Shown: one piece after another, positions 22,401 through 33,500 of the stretch
How positions within the stretch are numbered: the stretch's first letter is position 1
How the letters are laid out: the number at the start of each line of letters is the position of its first letter
Source of the DNA: Apostichopus japonicus
Lineage: Eukaryota > Echinodermata > Holothuroidea > Aspidochirotida > Stichopodidae
Direction of reading: 5' to 3'
Length of the DNA stretch: 64,000 nt
Assembly (NCBI RefSeq): GCF_037975245.1
Contig: NC_092583.1
Span: forward strand, 16,952,764 to 17,016,763
The notes under the pieces: model-generated
What the model was told of the DNA's origin: nothing
Seen by the model: the letters and a program-made list of their open reading frames with translations, nothing else
Database searches by the model: none
Position numbers and translations under genes: made by a program

Positions 22401-25400
22401 CCTCATCAAATGTGTAGTTATGAGTACCAAAATGTTTGTACTCCATTACAGATCCATCGTCCCACGTTTGGATTTCGTCCTCGAGGCCGTTTGCACCCAA
22501 CCAATATTGATAACTGCTGTTGTATGTTTGATTTAAATAAATCTGTTCTGCTTCTGATTCTATAAACACGAGATGTGATGAATTTGATTCACATACTGCT
22601 CGAGATTCAGCACGATCCAATGGAGGCCAGGTAACGATATCATAACAAGAGGATAGAAACTCATAGTCAAATCCAGTTGGACATCCTGTAACTATGGAAA
22701 CGGTCAGATAAAGAGAAAATTCAGTAAATATGGCGCAGAATATATGGATATAAAGATACGGGTACCGAGAACTATCTACCACGAAAAATTTAATTTAACA
22801 GATCTGTTAAATAAAAAGAAATATTTTGTTTGTATCTATGGAACACTTAAAGGAATAATCTTAGCAGTTGCGCAAGAAGTTATCAAAAAGTGTGAGCAAT
22901 GTGTGAACAATGGGGTATCGAGGAGAAGCTGTTACAGTAACACATTGGGAGCAGTGTGGGGTATCGAGGAAATGATGCTAACAGTAACATAGTGGGAGCA
23001 GTGTGAGGTATCGAGGAGAAGCTGCTCACAGTAAGATAGTGGGAGCACTGTGGGGAATCGAGGAGAAGCTGCTAAGAGTAGCATAGCGGGAGCAGTGTGA
23101 GGTTGCCCTTGCCTATCCCGCACTTCGACATTGATCCCGACCCTGCGGCTGTAGCCCTGGACTCCCATGCCCTTCTCGGTTGATCAAAGCACTTGTAAAA
23201 TTGAAATAAATAGTCACAAGTAAACTTCTGCATGTGTTTTTTTTTTGTTTATCGCAGAATGGGACTATTCAGGTTTCTAATCTGCTTTTTTCTCTCTCTT
23301 TTTTTTCTGGACAAATACTGATCCTACATTAAGTTGTACAGCTTTTACCTGATGTCGACGTTAACCTTTCCTCAGTTGTTGAAGTTGCTACTGTAGTCGT
23401 CAGTATAACCGGATCTGCGAAGAAACAGTAATGTCCATTATAAAAAGTAAAGTGGAATAAACAGTTTCAGATGGTTTTAGATCAAAACAAAGAAACGTGA
23501 AAGAAATATAATACACAGATAGAGAAGATGTTGAAACATTTCTATAAGCTTTTTATGAATCTACTTAACTGCTTTCAACCGTTGTTTGCTTTCAGACGAA
23601 ATGTTTTAATGTGGGTTATGGTAACTATGGAACAACCACCGCCACGTGCATATATTTGGTCCACGGAGTGCTATCGAACATGTATTAAATCATTGGGCTA
23701 GTTGGACGAGATATTCATTTATGCAATTTAAACTTATAAAAATGATGTGAGAGCTACTTTAGATTAGACTACCCATGTAAATAGTTATCGACCGACGTTG
23801 ATTGCAGGCTAGAGTATTACTTACCTAATTCAAATTCACAAATGTAAGAGTAATTTCTACTACATGGTGCGTCATACCAAACGTCATATTCGCCAAGGCC
23901 TACGTCTGCTGCAATTCTATAGCATCCGGTGTCCTCATCAAATGTGTAGTTATGAGTACCAAAATGTTTGTACTCCATTACAGATCCATCGTCCCACGTT
24001 TGGATTTCGTCCTCGAGGCCGTTTGCACCCAACCAATATTGATAACTGCTGTTGTATGTTTGATTTAAATAAATCTGTTCTGCTTCTGATTCTATAAACA
24101 CGAGATGTGATGAATTTGATTCACATACTGCTCGAGATTCAGCACGATCCAATGGAGGCCAGGTAACGATATCATAACAAGAGGATAGAAACTCATAGTC
24201 AAATCCAGTTGGACATCCTGTAACTATGGAAACGGTCAGATAAAGAGAAAATTCAGTAAATATGGCGCAGAATATATGGATATAAAGATACGTGTACCGA
24301 GAACTATCTACCACGAAAAATTTAATTTAACAGATCTGTTAAATAAAAAGAAATGTTTTGTTTGTATCTATGGAACACTTAAAGGAATAATCTTAGCAGT
24401 TGCGCAAGAAGTTATCAAAAAGTGTGAGCAATGTGTGAACAATGGGGTATCGAGGAGAAGCTGTTACAGTAACACATTGGGAGCAGTGTGGGGTATCGAG
24501 GAGATGATGCTAACAGTAACACATTGGGAGCAGTGTGAGGTATCGAGGAGAAGCTGCTCACAGTAAGAAAGTGGGAGCAGTGTGAGGTATCGAGGAGAAG
24601 CTGCTCACAGTAAGATAGTGGGAGCAGTGTGGGGAATCGAGGAGAAGCTGCTAAGAGTAGCATAGTGGGAGCAGTGTGAGGTATCGAGGAGAAGCTGCTC
24701 ACAGTAAGATAGTGGGAGCAGTGTGGGGAATCGAGGAGAAGCTGCTAAGAGTAACATAGTGGGAGCAGTGTCGGGTGTCCAGGATAAGCTGTTACAGTAA
24801 CACACTGGGAGCAGTGTGGGGTATCGAGGAGAAGCTGCTAACAGTAACATAGTGGGAGAAGTGTGAGGTATCAAGGAGAAGCTGCTAACAGTAACATAGT
24901 GGGAGAAGTGTGAGGTATCGAGGAGAAGCTGCTAACAGTAATATAGTGGGAGCTGTGTGGGGCATCGAGGAGAAGCTTCTAACAGTAACATAGTGGGAGA
25001 AGTGTGAGGTATCAATGAGAAGCTTCTAACAGTAACATAGTGGGAGCAGTGTTGGTCTAACATTAACATAGAACATTATCAACAGTTTATCTAAAATAAG
25101 AATGGGTTTTGCGTCAAAGTTTCGACTATAATTCTTCGAAATTAGATTCGCACCTCGAAATTTTAGCTTTTGCTTGAAATGTGATAGGAAAATTGCAACC
25201 TGTCATTGTACCAAAATTTCTACTTTTAATCTCAAAATTACGACCATATCAACATTTTTCTACTTCTTGAATTCGGTTCATATATAAATGCAATCGGAAT
25301 GGAAAGTCGAATTTTGCAATATCCTGGCATATAGATATAGACCTATTTAGGCCTACTTTGCATATTATCGAGTTTAATCAATTTGAACAGACCTCAAGGA

Positions 25401-28400
25401 TACTAGTTTTTTGAGTTGCGATGCATTATTTACCTTGGCTTGTGGTCGTTCAATATAGATATGATATATTATTTCTATTTATTTTACTTTTAAATTTAAT
25501 GCCAAAAGATATTGGCAAATTGATTTGTTACTCAACAAGGTTGATGTAGTGCAAATACTAATATACTGTATTAATATTCTGTAAATTCAATGGAGTGTTG
25601 ATTGCCAGATCAACTTAGCCAAAATGGAATTGCAAAGAATTAATTACATATTGTTTGTGAAACCTGGGGAACTTATTAAGTCGCTATTCAAAGCGCACTT
25701 TAGGATTATTGAAACCCACTTACAAGTTTACTTTACCTTTTCCGTGTCCTACTTTCATTTTATATGAGAAAACCTAACAGGAAAATGTTTGTGTTGAGTA
25801 ATTATAATTTATAATAAAATTGTATTAACATTAATAAGCCGACATCATCAGCCGTTTATAATTAAAGGAGCATTAGAGATTTAATATTTTATGAAAGTAA
25901 AATTTTGAAATCCGGAATCGTTATAGAATCAATACTTGTCTCATTTTGTCTTATTGGACATAACATATCAACAATAAAGCTTCATTTGTTGCAAAACATA
26001 ATCATATAAAGGCTTAAAGTTATACTCACACTCAATAACTATTTAATACACTTGCTCATATGAAAACCCCATTGAAACGGTCATAAGGCAATGCTTTATC
26101 AGTTCTGGTTTCTTTCGAATAAAAAATTGAGAACGCTCAGATTTAAGTCAATGATAACTTAGTCATGTTGGTGGTCAATACTTAAAACTTAACTGTTTGA
26201 AGGAATACTATTTGTTTCTTTTGCAAATATCCAAATAAAATCGTTACCATGAACTAAATTGCATGTCTACGAATGAAAAACACAATTGGAGACTTGGATC
26301 AATGTTTTGTTTGAATAAACTAATACAAAAGGTACAGAAATGAAACGAGAAGAAAAAAAACATGTTTTTATTTAACTTGATCGATAATATTCGAAACTTG
26401 TAGCAACCAACAGAATGTATTTTTTTCGACAGAGAGAATGTTGTACATAACAATGAAGTTCTTATGCCAGGGGAGAAGCAAGACTTTTGTGTTTAGATTG
26501 GGGAGGGGAGGGTGAGGGGGAGGGGGAGGGGCGTATGGCTAACCCTACACCACTGTATCATATTAAGACATTAATCAGTTGTAGTACAGGAATGCGCATA
26601 TTTGTAATACATCTATAGGCACGACGACTTACGCAATGTCGAACTTCGTCACATGATTGAATACTCTTCAATCGATTGATAGTTTCGAAGACCTTTATGG
26701 CCCCTTTGGCTTGCCAAACACGTATACCAATAACGGTACAGTAGCTCTAATGAAGCGTATATTACAATCAATGTTAATGGTAGTATTATAAGTAGTATTG
26801 TTGTCTATTATACTAGTATGTTTTCATTGTATTAATCTCAGCTGATCGTTTTCCAATGACATTTGTATTTTATTTTTCGATTCAAAATAAGTACGAAGAA
26901 TTGAATTGTTGTGTCCATCACGTGTTTCAAGGTGGATATGATAAAAGTAAACACATGAAAAGATCATTAATGTAACGGAAAGAACATTGGAATGCGAATA
27001 AGAATAGCCAGGTAATGTTCTACACACATATCGCTCATGTTAGCATTTCATACTGAAAATAACAAAAACTTTTCGCGAACCAAATCAGGTTGAGTTGTTT
27101 ATATATCAGTATGATCTGATTCATAGTTTGCTTTCTTAATTTCAGTCCCTCTTTGGTGAAAAATGACGGATTGGTGGGGTGACATACTTACCGTTATGAC
27201 AAGTATACTTACAGATGAATGTACTTATATCGAGCATCGATTGCGGATTGGCAGATATTATAAGTTAATAAAAAATCATGCAAGCCTCTTTTTTATAAAA
27301 AAATTGAAATTCCAAATTTGTAAACAAATCAAACAAGAAATAAATCTGACAAGTTGTTGGCCAATGAAGTGAAAGTCAAATAAGACATTTGGATTCCCGG
27401 CGTGTTCTGGTGATGACTGGATCTTTTATTATTAGGAGAAATTTGTTAACAAAAGATTTAGTAAAACACGAATTTAATAACACATTTATACCGATCAATA
27501 TGTGATGTTGTCTTAATAAGATAAAATGATGAATTATCAGATGTTGCACCCCACCCCCCTCCCTCATAAATGAGGAGAAAATGTACCATCTCCATTTTCA
27601 CATGTTTAAGGGACCTCCTCTAGAAACAATAACTGCATTCTGAGGCATAGTTAAATTATAAATTAGATTTATAATTAGGTCTAAACGCAAGGTTTTGCTA
27701 ATATATACTTGAAAAAATGCTCCTGACTTTAACGTTTTCCCAGACTGTGGGTTTCCCCGCCTTCTAGCGGCACACGCCACGAACGACCGTGCCCCTCGAC
27801 CCCCCCCCCCGTACAGACTACTCTGTCACCCCATCTGTGCCATCATCATGTGTACAAACACTATACAACTTACAAGACATGAGTATTGTGCCCCTCTTAA
27901 AATGTTGGTGCCCCTCGTTAGAATGTTTGTGCCCCTCCAACAAGAATTCCAATGCAAAATAAGATATCATCTTTATCATTACAAGCCATTAAAACGAGAT
28001 ATTCATAAATGATCCAGTTTATAAATTTATCAGAATTATTCCGTCTTATGTAGCAAGAATGGAATGCTAACTGGTGCAAAGTAAAATGATATTGGAAAAT
28101 TGAAGAAAAAAACATTAATGAAATGTCTTAAAAGTCTCACTGATTATTTACTTGTGCATCTAAGACAAATATCCGTAAAAAGGAGAACCACAATAAAGTG
28201 TCTTTTAAATCTCACTGATTACTTACCTGTGCATCTAAGACAAATATCTGTGAAAAGGAGAACCACAATAAAGTGTCTTATATAGATCTCACTGATAACT
28301 TACCTGTGCATCTAAGACAAGTATCTGTGAAAAGGAGAACCACAATTAAGTGTCTTATATAGATCTCACTGATAACTTACCTGTGCATCTAAGACAAATA

Positions 28401-28522
28401 TCTGTGAAAAGGAGAACCACAATAAAGTGTCTTATAAATCTCACTGATTACTTACCTGTGCATCGAAGACAAATGTCCGTGAAAGTGAGAATCACGACAA
28501 TCCTCCTGATGGTGAAATCCAT
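16222..28522 (-). CDS. Lectin gene 3: signal peptide + three CTLD/stalk units + stalks + PAN-like domain
   Basis: Minus-strand model: signal exon 28456-28522; CTLD 23825-24217; stalk 23349-23414; CTLD 22293-22685; stalk 21817-21882; CTLD 20761-21153; stalk 20285-20350; stalks 19146-19211, 18586-18651 and 17565-17621; PAN exon 16222-16493. The lengths sum to 1905 nt (634 aa plus stop) with every junction in phase 1. No signal exon lies between the CTLD copies, which favours one three-domain protein over three genes. The three CTLDs are practically identical, so the repeat is very young or kept alike by conversion; an assembly artefact is also possible. The product should be a secreted oligovalent lectin-like protein. 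A possible extra 153-nt exon at 16989-17141 is left out of the count. The signal exon may also splice to 7-codon microexons in the neighbouring array. Confidence 0.75.
16989..17141 (-). CDS. Possible additional 153-nt exon of gene 3
   Basis: Open phase 1-1 segment between CCTCCCAG (17142) and a weak donor ATGG/GTAGCG (16988). It encodes about 51 residues with two Cys-containing blocks (EEVCLQVTK and KKICTVMIPK). Length, frame and sites are kept in copy 2 (31060-31212). No domain recognised. The weak donor makes this uncertain; it may be an optional exon or chance. Confidence 0.3.
17565..17621 (-). CDS. Gene 3 exon: 57-nt stalk
   Basis: Phase 1-1 exon, acceptor ATTCTCAG at 17622, donor CCAG/GTAAGT at 17564. 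Encodes TTTSDVISTDESSTMGLP, a Ser/Thr/Asp-rich spacer. Kept in copy 2 at 31623-31679. Confidence 0.75.
18586..18651 (-). CDS. Gene 3 exon: Thr/Ser stalk
   Basis: 66-nt phase 1-1 exon, acceptor TTTTCGCAG at 18652, donor TCAG/GTAAAA at 18585. Encodes PVILTTTIATSTTEERLTST. Near copy of the exon at 20285, with surrounding intron also shared, so the stalk was itself duplicated. Confidence 0.75.
19146..19211 (-). CDS. Gene 3 exon: Thr/Ser stalk
   Basis: 66-nt phase 1-1 exon, acceptor GCATTTTCCCAG at 19212, donor TTAG/GTACGT at 19145. Encodes PVLQATTVSVSLTTESLPST. Same length and composition as the other stalk exons; the frame and splice sites are kept in copy 2 at 33188-33253. Confidence 0.65.
20285..20350 (-). 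CDS. Gene 3 exon: Thr/Ser stalk after CTLD unit 3
   Basis: 66-nt phase 1-1 exon with acceptor TTCGCAG and donor TCAG/GTAAAA; encodes PVILTTTVATSTTEERLTST. Confidence 0.75.
20761..21153 (-). CDS. Gene 3 exon: CTLD unit 3
   Basis: Third copy of the 393-nt CTLD exon, same splice sites and phase, encoded domain identical to the others. It is the unit nearest the C-terminal stalks. Confidence 0.88.
21817..21882 (-). CDS. Gene 3 exon: Thr/Ser stalk after CTLD unit 2
   Basis: 66-nt phase 1-1 exon, same sites as the copy at 23349. Confidence 0.75.
22293..22685 (-). CDS. Gene 3 exon: CTLD unit 2
   Basis: Same 393-nt exon as 23825-24217, 1532 bp further along. The encoded domain is identical to the other two copies. 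Same splice sites and phase. Confidence 0.88.
23349..23414 (-). CDS. Gene 3 exon: Thr/Ser stalk after CTLD unit 1
   Basis: 66 nt, phase 1-1; acceptor TTCGCAG, donor TCAG/GTAAAA. It encodes PVILTTTVATSTTEERLTST-type sequence; the base change GAGG to GAAG alters one residue relative to the copy at 20285. Confidence 0.75.
23825..24217 (-). CDS. Gene 3 exon: CTLD unit 1
   Basis: 393 nt, phase 1-1; acceptor GTTACAG at 24218, donor TTAG/GTAAGT at 23824. CTLD with CPTGFDYEF, QYWLGANG, TWDDGS, TGCYRI, WYDAPC and YICEFE. Six cysteines; EPN/QPD absent; WYD in the WND position. N-x-S/T sites NSS, NQT, NSS, NYT and NYS suggest heavy N-glycosylation. Confidence 0.88.
24218..28455 (-). other. Intron 1 of lectin gene 3
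   Basis: Holds the 47-bp minisatellite, then AT-rich sequence with no recognised exon, a G-rich run near 26500 and a GTGCCCCTC-type fragment at about 27755-27945 that resembles the inside of the hAT-type MITEs (also in copy 2 at about 40555-40715). Confidence 0.5.
24420..25058. repeat. 47-bp minisatellite (copy 1)
   Basis: Unit of the type TGGGAGCAGTGTGAGGTATC then GAGGAGAAGCTGCTAACAGT then AACATAG, about 13 units. Shorter pieces of the same array sit in each 1532-bp unit (about 19840-20035, 21372-21567, 22904-23099). Confidence 0.9.
28100..28522 (-). repeat. 75-77 bp minisatellite derived from the signal-peptide exon (copy 1)
   Basis: About four downstream copies follow the signal exon on the minus strand. 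Most units carry a polypyrimidine tract and acceptor (CTCCTTTTCACAG), the 21-nt segment ATATTTGTCTTAGATGCACA with a final G, and the donor GTAAGT. The 21-nt segment is phase 1-1 and encodes ICLRCT plus split residues. Confidence 0.85.
28456..28522 (-). CDS. Gene 3 exon: start codon and signal peptide
   Basis: ATG at 28522-28520 encodes MDFTIRRIVVILTFTDICLR, then Cys-Thr and one Gly base, ending at ACAG/GTAAGT (28455). A short basic N-region and a hydrophobic core make a good signal peptide. Phase-1 exit. It is the first (most 5') unit of the 75-bp array at 28100-28522 and the only one with an ATG at the head. Confidence 0.75.
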
Positions 28523-29777
28523 CGAAAAACTTGAAGACGTAGAGTAAGAGCAATTTCATAAATTCATTCCCAACATTTTCATACAACGTGACAGAGATAA
28601 CATCATCCAATTGAAACTTTTTCTTTTCTAATGTGGTTAATATATCATACGTCAGAATTTTTAATGTCGTTTAAAAAGTTTATATAACGAAGGTTGCTTA
28701 TATAATTTTATTCTGCTTCGACTCAGTGGCTGTTTGTTCGATATATAATTTATACGTAACATAATACGCGAACTGTCCATAATTTCGATAAAAATCAATA
28801 TCCGTGGATATCTGATGACTGTTTGCGCCAGCGGCTGGACGAAATTAGACAAAAAGGAAATAAATAAATCGAATGTTAGTCGTCTAAGAAGTGACTTTTC
28901 AAGGGAAAGCTGCTGGAAAAAAATATGTTCGATTGTACTGTATTGAACTCAAATTTTATGTTGTAACACAGAAAGTTTGCTTAAATGCATGAAGTTCAAA
29001 TGAATCTTTTTATACAATCCAATATACGAAATGAACCATGGTTCCAATAATGTAAACATTATCGCGTTCTTAACGTCTCATTTGACAAAATGATCATTGA
29101 ATGTAACCGAAGAATAAATTAATAACGAAAATTATATCCGTCGATAAGTTTCTGTTTGATGCCATTGACAGAAATGAAATTACCGGAAATGCACTGAATT
29201 AGCGATCAATCGTGCAATCTTAATAAAGCCAGTTCTGAAGGGTTGTTGTAAATGTGAGCTAGAATTATTGTTATTATTATCGATACTCAGACTGCTAGCT
29301 TTCACACGGACTTCTTGTTCAAAATTACTTGATCAACATTTGTCGGCAAGCTCCGAAAACTGTAAACTAATTTTTCCATCGTCTATAAACGTTGGCGACC
29401 TACCGAGGCCTTTTTGCGTTCCATATTTCTCCGACTGTCGGTTGCATTAAGTTTTTTAACCCAATACTATAAGTAGAATACTCAAGTATCGGATACTAGT
29501 TAACATGGGAGTCAATTTTGTGATCAAGTTGCAATTACAACAGTGTTATTAGGATTATCGTTAACGTTTATCATCGGTAAAGGTCGGCTACTGTCGTCAT
29601 CGTCGTCATCATGATCTTCATCAACGGGAATGTCGTCATTTTCATTGGCGTAGTCGTCATCGCTGACATAGTTATCAACAGTATCAATAGGATAATCATT
29701 AACGTTGTCTTTGGTATAAATGTCGGCTACTGCCGTCATCGTCGTCATTATGATCGTCATCGCACATAAAGGTCTGT

Positions 29778-29779
29778 AT

Positions 29780-29836
<57 letters not shown>
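29778..29836. repeat. (AT)n microsatellite
   Basis: About 55 bp of AT dinucleotide, inserted or expanded relative to copy 1 near 15758. Confidence 0.95.
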
Positions 29837-29838
<2 letters not shown>

Positions 29839-29889
29839 CTGTATGCTATGCTGTGTTACAATTTCGTTTGCTGCATAGTCCATACTTCG

Positions 29890-29899
29890 TTTATTTATT
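29890..29899 (-). promoter_or_regulatory. Candidate poly(A) signal of gene 4
   Basis: AATAAATAAA on the minus strand, about 415 bp past the gene 4 stop codon, at the place equivalent to 15821-15830. Confidence 0.4.
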
Positions 29900-30313
29900 T
29901 TTCATAGAAAGTCCCCGTTTACGGGCTTGCCACCAAAAGACGCATGTCTGTCTGATTATACTTTGAAATATAAATAGTGTGACGTCATGACAATTTTTCG
30001 TCGATGATATATATGCTTATTTTATGCAATCGAAGTGTGCCCGAAGGAGTCTTCTCGTATGCATAATATATCGGAAGATATATTCACGTACGCTGTAAGC
30101 ACTGTGTCCGAGAGTCTTATGAAACTTTACCTTCAACATTCGAGCATATATGCGATAACAACATAATACATTATCTTTTCGGCGTTCCATAATCCGATGA
30201 CTTCGAATCGTCCGAGGAATGTAAGATAAGTGACCGGGACGAATGAAAGTATGAGAAATGACTTGGACGTGCGGCTATATGCTCAGATGTTGTTTAAAAG
30301 AAAATTGGACGTA

Positions 30314-30585
30314 TTAAACACATACTGTGTAATCTCCTAGTTTTTTACATGTAAATACACGACTTAATGTACGAACGTTCTCTCCGTGAAGTTCATCTTT
30401 GTTTGGTAGTGCCATTTGACAAGTATTCGTCATAATATCGTAAGATATCGCAGAACAACTTTGTTTCAAGCATTCGTGAGCGCACTGGGCGGAACTGAAT
30501 GTACGAGATGATTTCAAAACACTGCTTTTAGCTGATATGGTCAATCCGAGAGAAGGTAACCCGAAAACTAACCCAACGTCGATCC
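30314..30585 (-). CDS. Gene 4 terminal exon: PAN/apple-like domain
   Basis: 272 nt, acceptor TTTTACAG at 30586, stop TAA at 30316-30314. CAHECLKQSCSAISYD, NTCQMAL, VFTCKK and TVCV carry the same cysteines as the gene 3 exon. Confidence 0.82.
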
Positions 30586-33500
30586 CTGTAAAAAACAGAA
30601 GAGAGAAGTATATTCGTTCTCATGCCAATTTAAAAGGAAACAGATAAAGTTTGAAACCATTTCTTGACAATTCAGAGATAACTGTAAGCAACTATTCAAA
30701 TGGTCAGTATCAGCAAGAATAGGATGAGGGGTGCGGTGGTGGGGGGGGGGGGGGTGGGCATTGTACTCCTTTTATACTGGTAACGAGTTTAATGTCCTCC
30801 TATTTCTCTTTCATGTATTTATTTACGTACGTCCCATGATAAATTTTAACTAACAAGGCCCATCCATTTATCACTTTCTCACCAAGACTTATCTCGCACT
30901 CAGCTGGAGGAAAAATATGATGTTCCCTACGGAAAACTCTACCAGCACAATGGTCTTATAGGGTACGCCTATTAAAAGCCCCAATTGACTTACATATTAA
31001 ATCATAAATGTAATTTGGTCTCTTAATCTAGATAGAAGTTCTCCCTAGCTAAACGCTACCTATCACTGGATAGCTGACAAGTTGGTCTTTCATGGAACCA
31101 TCAATTTTTGGTATCATGACAGTGCAGATTTTTTTGCTATGAGAGCCTGAAGTTTTCGTCACTTGTAAACAAACCTCTTCCCTCAGTTGTGTATAATTTT
31201 CGTTCGCTGCCCCTGGGAGGCATAAGGGGTCTTAAATTGTCTCAATTGACCCAATTATTGCACCACATGTACTTCCATTCATGCTCTTCAACAAGCAAGA
31301 TCCATGCAGATCCAAGATAACATATCAAAATGTTACTACTGTATTTTGGCACTTTTCCTGAGATAGGAGAACATTCGGGCGGATTGATATAGACTCTTAT
31401 AGGAGTATACCACTATATGTGCTATCTTGATACAGTATATTGTCACTTTGAATTGTTCATACTTAATCTGTGCAAATTCCCATTTCAGTACCAATTACTC
31501 ATGGTAATATAATCTGGTAGAACTGAATGCAACAATTTTGTTCGAAGATAATGTGTACAGAAGAGAATCTTGAAGAATTTATTGTATTTGCTTTCAAGAG
31601 ATATTAATGGAACAACAATTACCTGGCAGTCCCATTGTAGAACTTTCGTCTGTGGAAATGACGTCAGAGGTCGTCGTTTCTGAGAATGGATATGAGCAAG
31701 AAAGAAAGAATGTAAATACTCATGAGAAATCAATTCTAATGGAACCTCACAAATGAATTTAAATCACGTGTAGGCATAATGAGTAATTGGCGACGATATT
31801 TCTAAGTAAAATTTGACCAAAAATGATATAATAACGTCCAATTTGATGATGCAAACTGTTGATTTGTTGTTCATTTGTATGCTTGTAAGTTTTTGGCACA
31901 ACTGATATTTAATCGATATACAGTTATTCTTTGAAAGATAAATATAATTTACAAGGCCGTAGTATCATGCGAAGTGGGAAACATAATAGTTGTGAGTTTA
32001 TAACGGGCTTGTTCAAGTTAAAGATATTACTTCATTATATAATAAATGACAGGTGCATATTATCAATTTCAAAATATGAATTGAACCGTGTTTTTTTTGT
32101 TGTCCTCAAGAACAATGATTACATTATTACAAAGGTAATCGTAACAGTCATTGGTAGAGTGGCAGGAATATTAAAAAAGTCCACAGTGGAGACCCTCTTA
32201 TCATTTAGATAGCATGCACTGTTATGTGCAATGAATATGTTTATAATAATGTTCCTCATTATACATAGATATTTCAAGTCACCATCATTCCGTCTGTTTG
32301 TCTATGTGTATGTTTCCAAGGTTCTCTTCTGTATATATTATTGTCATTTTAGCACCTTTCTGCACGTTTGTCGACTATATGCAAATTGATTTACAAAGAT
32401 GACGTAATCATAATCAGAAGGGCAGAGGACAAAGTCATACGATTCATAAATTCATGATACATTCGTGGACGTATGAAGAATGTTTTTGGTGGATGGAATC
32501 GGCATCTTTTTTTTCTTCTTTTTTTTGACAATCACTGATCCGACATTAGTTTCTACGTGTTGTATGATTCCCTTAGAAGAGATTTATTTATCAAAAGATC
32601 TTCGGTTTGTTTTGTAATGGGTCAACAAGTTGTACAGCTTTTACCTGATGTCGACGTTAATCTTTCCTCGGTTGTTGAGGTTGCAATTGTCGTCGTCAGT
32701 ATAACCGGATCTGCGAAAAAACGTAATGTCCATCATAAAAACGTATAGTGGAATAAACAGTTTCAGATGTTTTTTAAATCAAAACAAACAAACGTGGAAG
32801 AAATATAATACACAGATAGAGATGATAAAAATAATATCTAACAGACCAACATGTAGCTATGGAAACGGCGAAAAGATATTAACAAGAATGGAATGTACCT
32901 AGTACTACTAAAAAATAAGCTTTAGTATAATGAGAAACATGAACCACGATTGTTGAACCTGGTCCATCAAGCTACTCACAGGCGATACTGAAATATCAAT
33001 TTTCAAGTATGAATGCAGGGTGGGTATATGGTTATGACACCTTTTGTCGATGTCCTATTGAGGTCATAGGCTAGGGTCATTGGTTGAGGTCATCTAAGGA
33101 GAGGCAACAGTATAATTATAATCAACATGGGGGACCGATTCGCATTAAAGATAACATGCACTGGTCAGCATAATATTGATTACGTACCCAAAGTAGAGGG
33201 CAGGCTTTCCGTGGTTAACGAAGCGCTAATAGTTGTCGTCTGTAGGAACGGTTCTGGGAAAATGACAATAATACAAATGTCAAGATATTGTGTCTTAGTA
33301 ATGGAGGGTTATAATTGATTTCATTATTCTACGTAACCATAGTTACGTCTCTAACATATGACGTTTATATCCTGATTTCTGTCTGATCGTCTGCTCATCT
33401 ATTTGTACCAAAGCTTCGGTTTTTTATATGGATATCATTGTAGAAACTTAATTGCACGTTTTTCGAAAGATACATCACACGAGCAAATTAATTTAAACAA

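Larger units (their letters stand above)
19604..24216. repeat. 1532-bp tandem repeat, three copies (each with one CTLD exon and one stalk exon)
   Basis: CTLD donors fall at 20760, 22292 and 23824 and stalk exons at 20285, 21817 and 23349, all spaced exactly 1532. The array starts at 19604 with a truncated piece of the CTLD 5' end (TCAAATCCAGTTGGACATCC). Copies differ at only scattered bases. In copy 2 of the large duplication this unit is single. Confidence 0.92.
15380..29537. repeat. Copy 1 of a tandem segmental duplication of about 14 kb
   Basis: This stretch repeats at about 29538-43838 in the same order and orientation: GTCATC-rich tract, PAN exon (16222 against 30314), stalk exons (17565/31623, 18586/32645, 19146/33188), CTLD (20761/34354), 47-bp minisatellite, flank, signal-peptide minisatellite (28100/40900), and the end TCAATTTTGTGATC(A/C)AGT. 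The left limit is approximate because it lies in simple sequence; the right limit is where both copies stop matching after TTGCAATTA. Confidence 0.9.

Noticed and set aside
23817-24314. Start at the upstream ATG giving each CTLD its own hydrophobic leader (also at 21250, 22782 and 34843)
   Set aside because: The leader overlaps a standard polypyrimidine-acceptor stretch, and copy 2 shows compensating frameshifts in it, as expected for intron rather than coding sequence.
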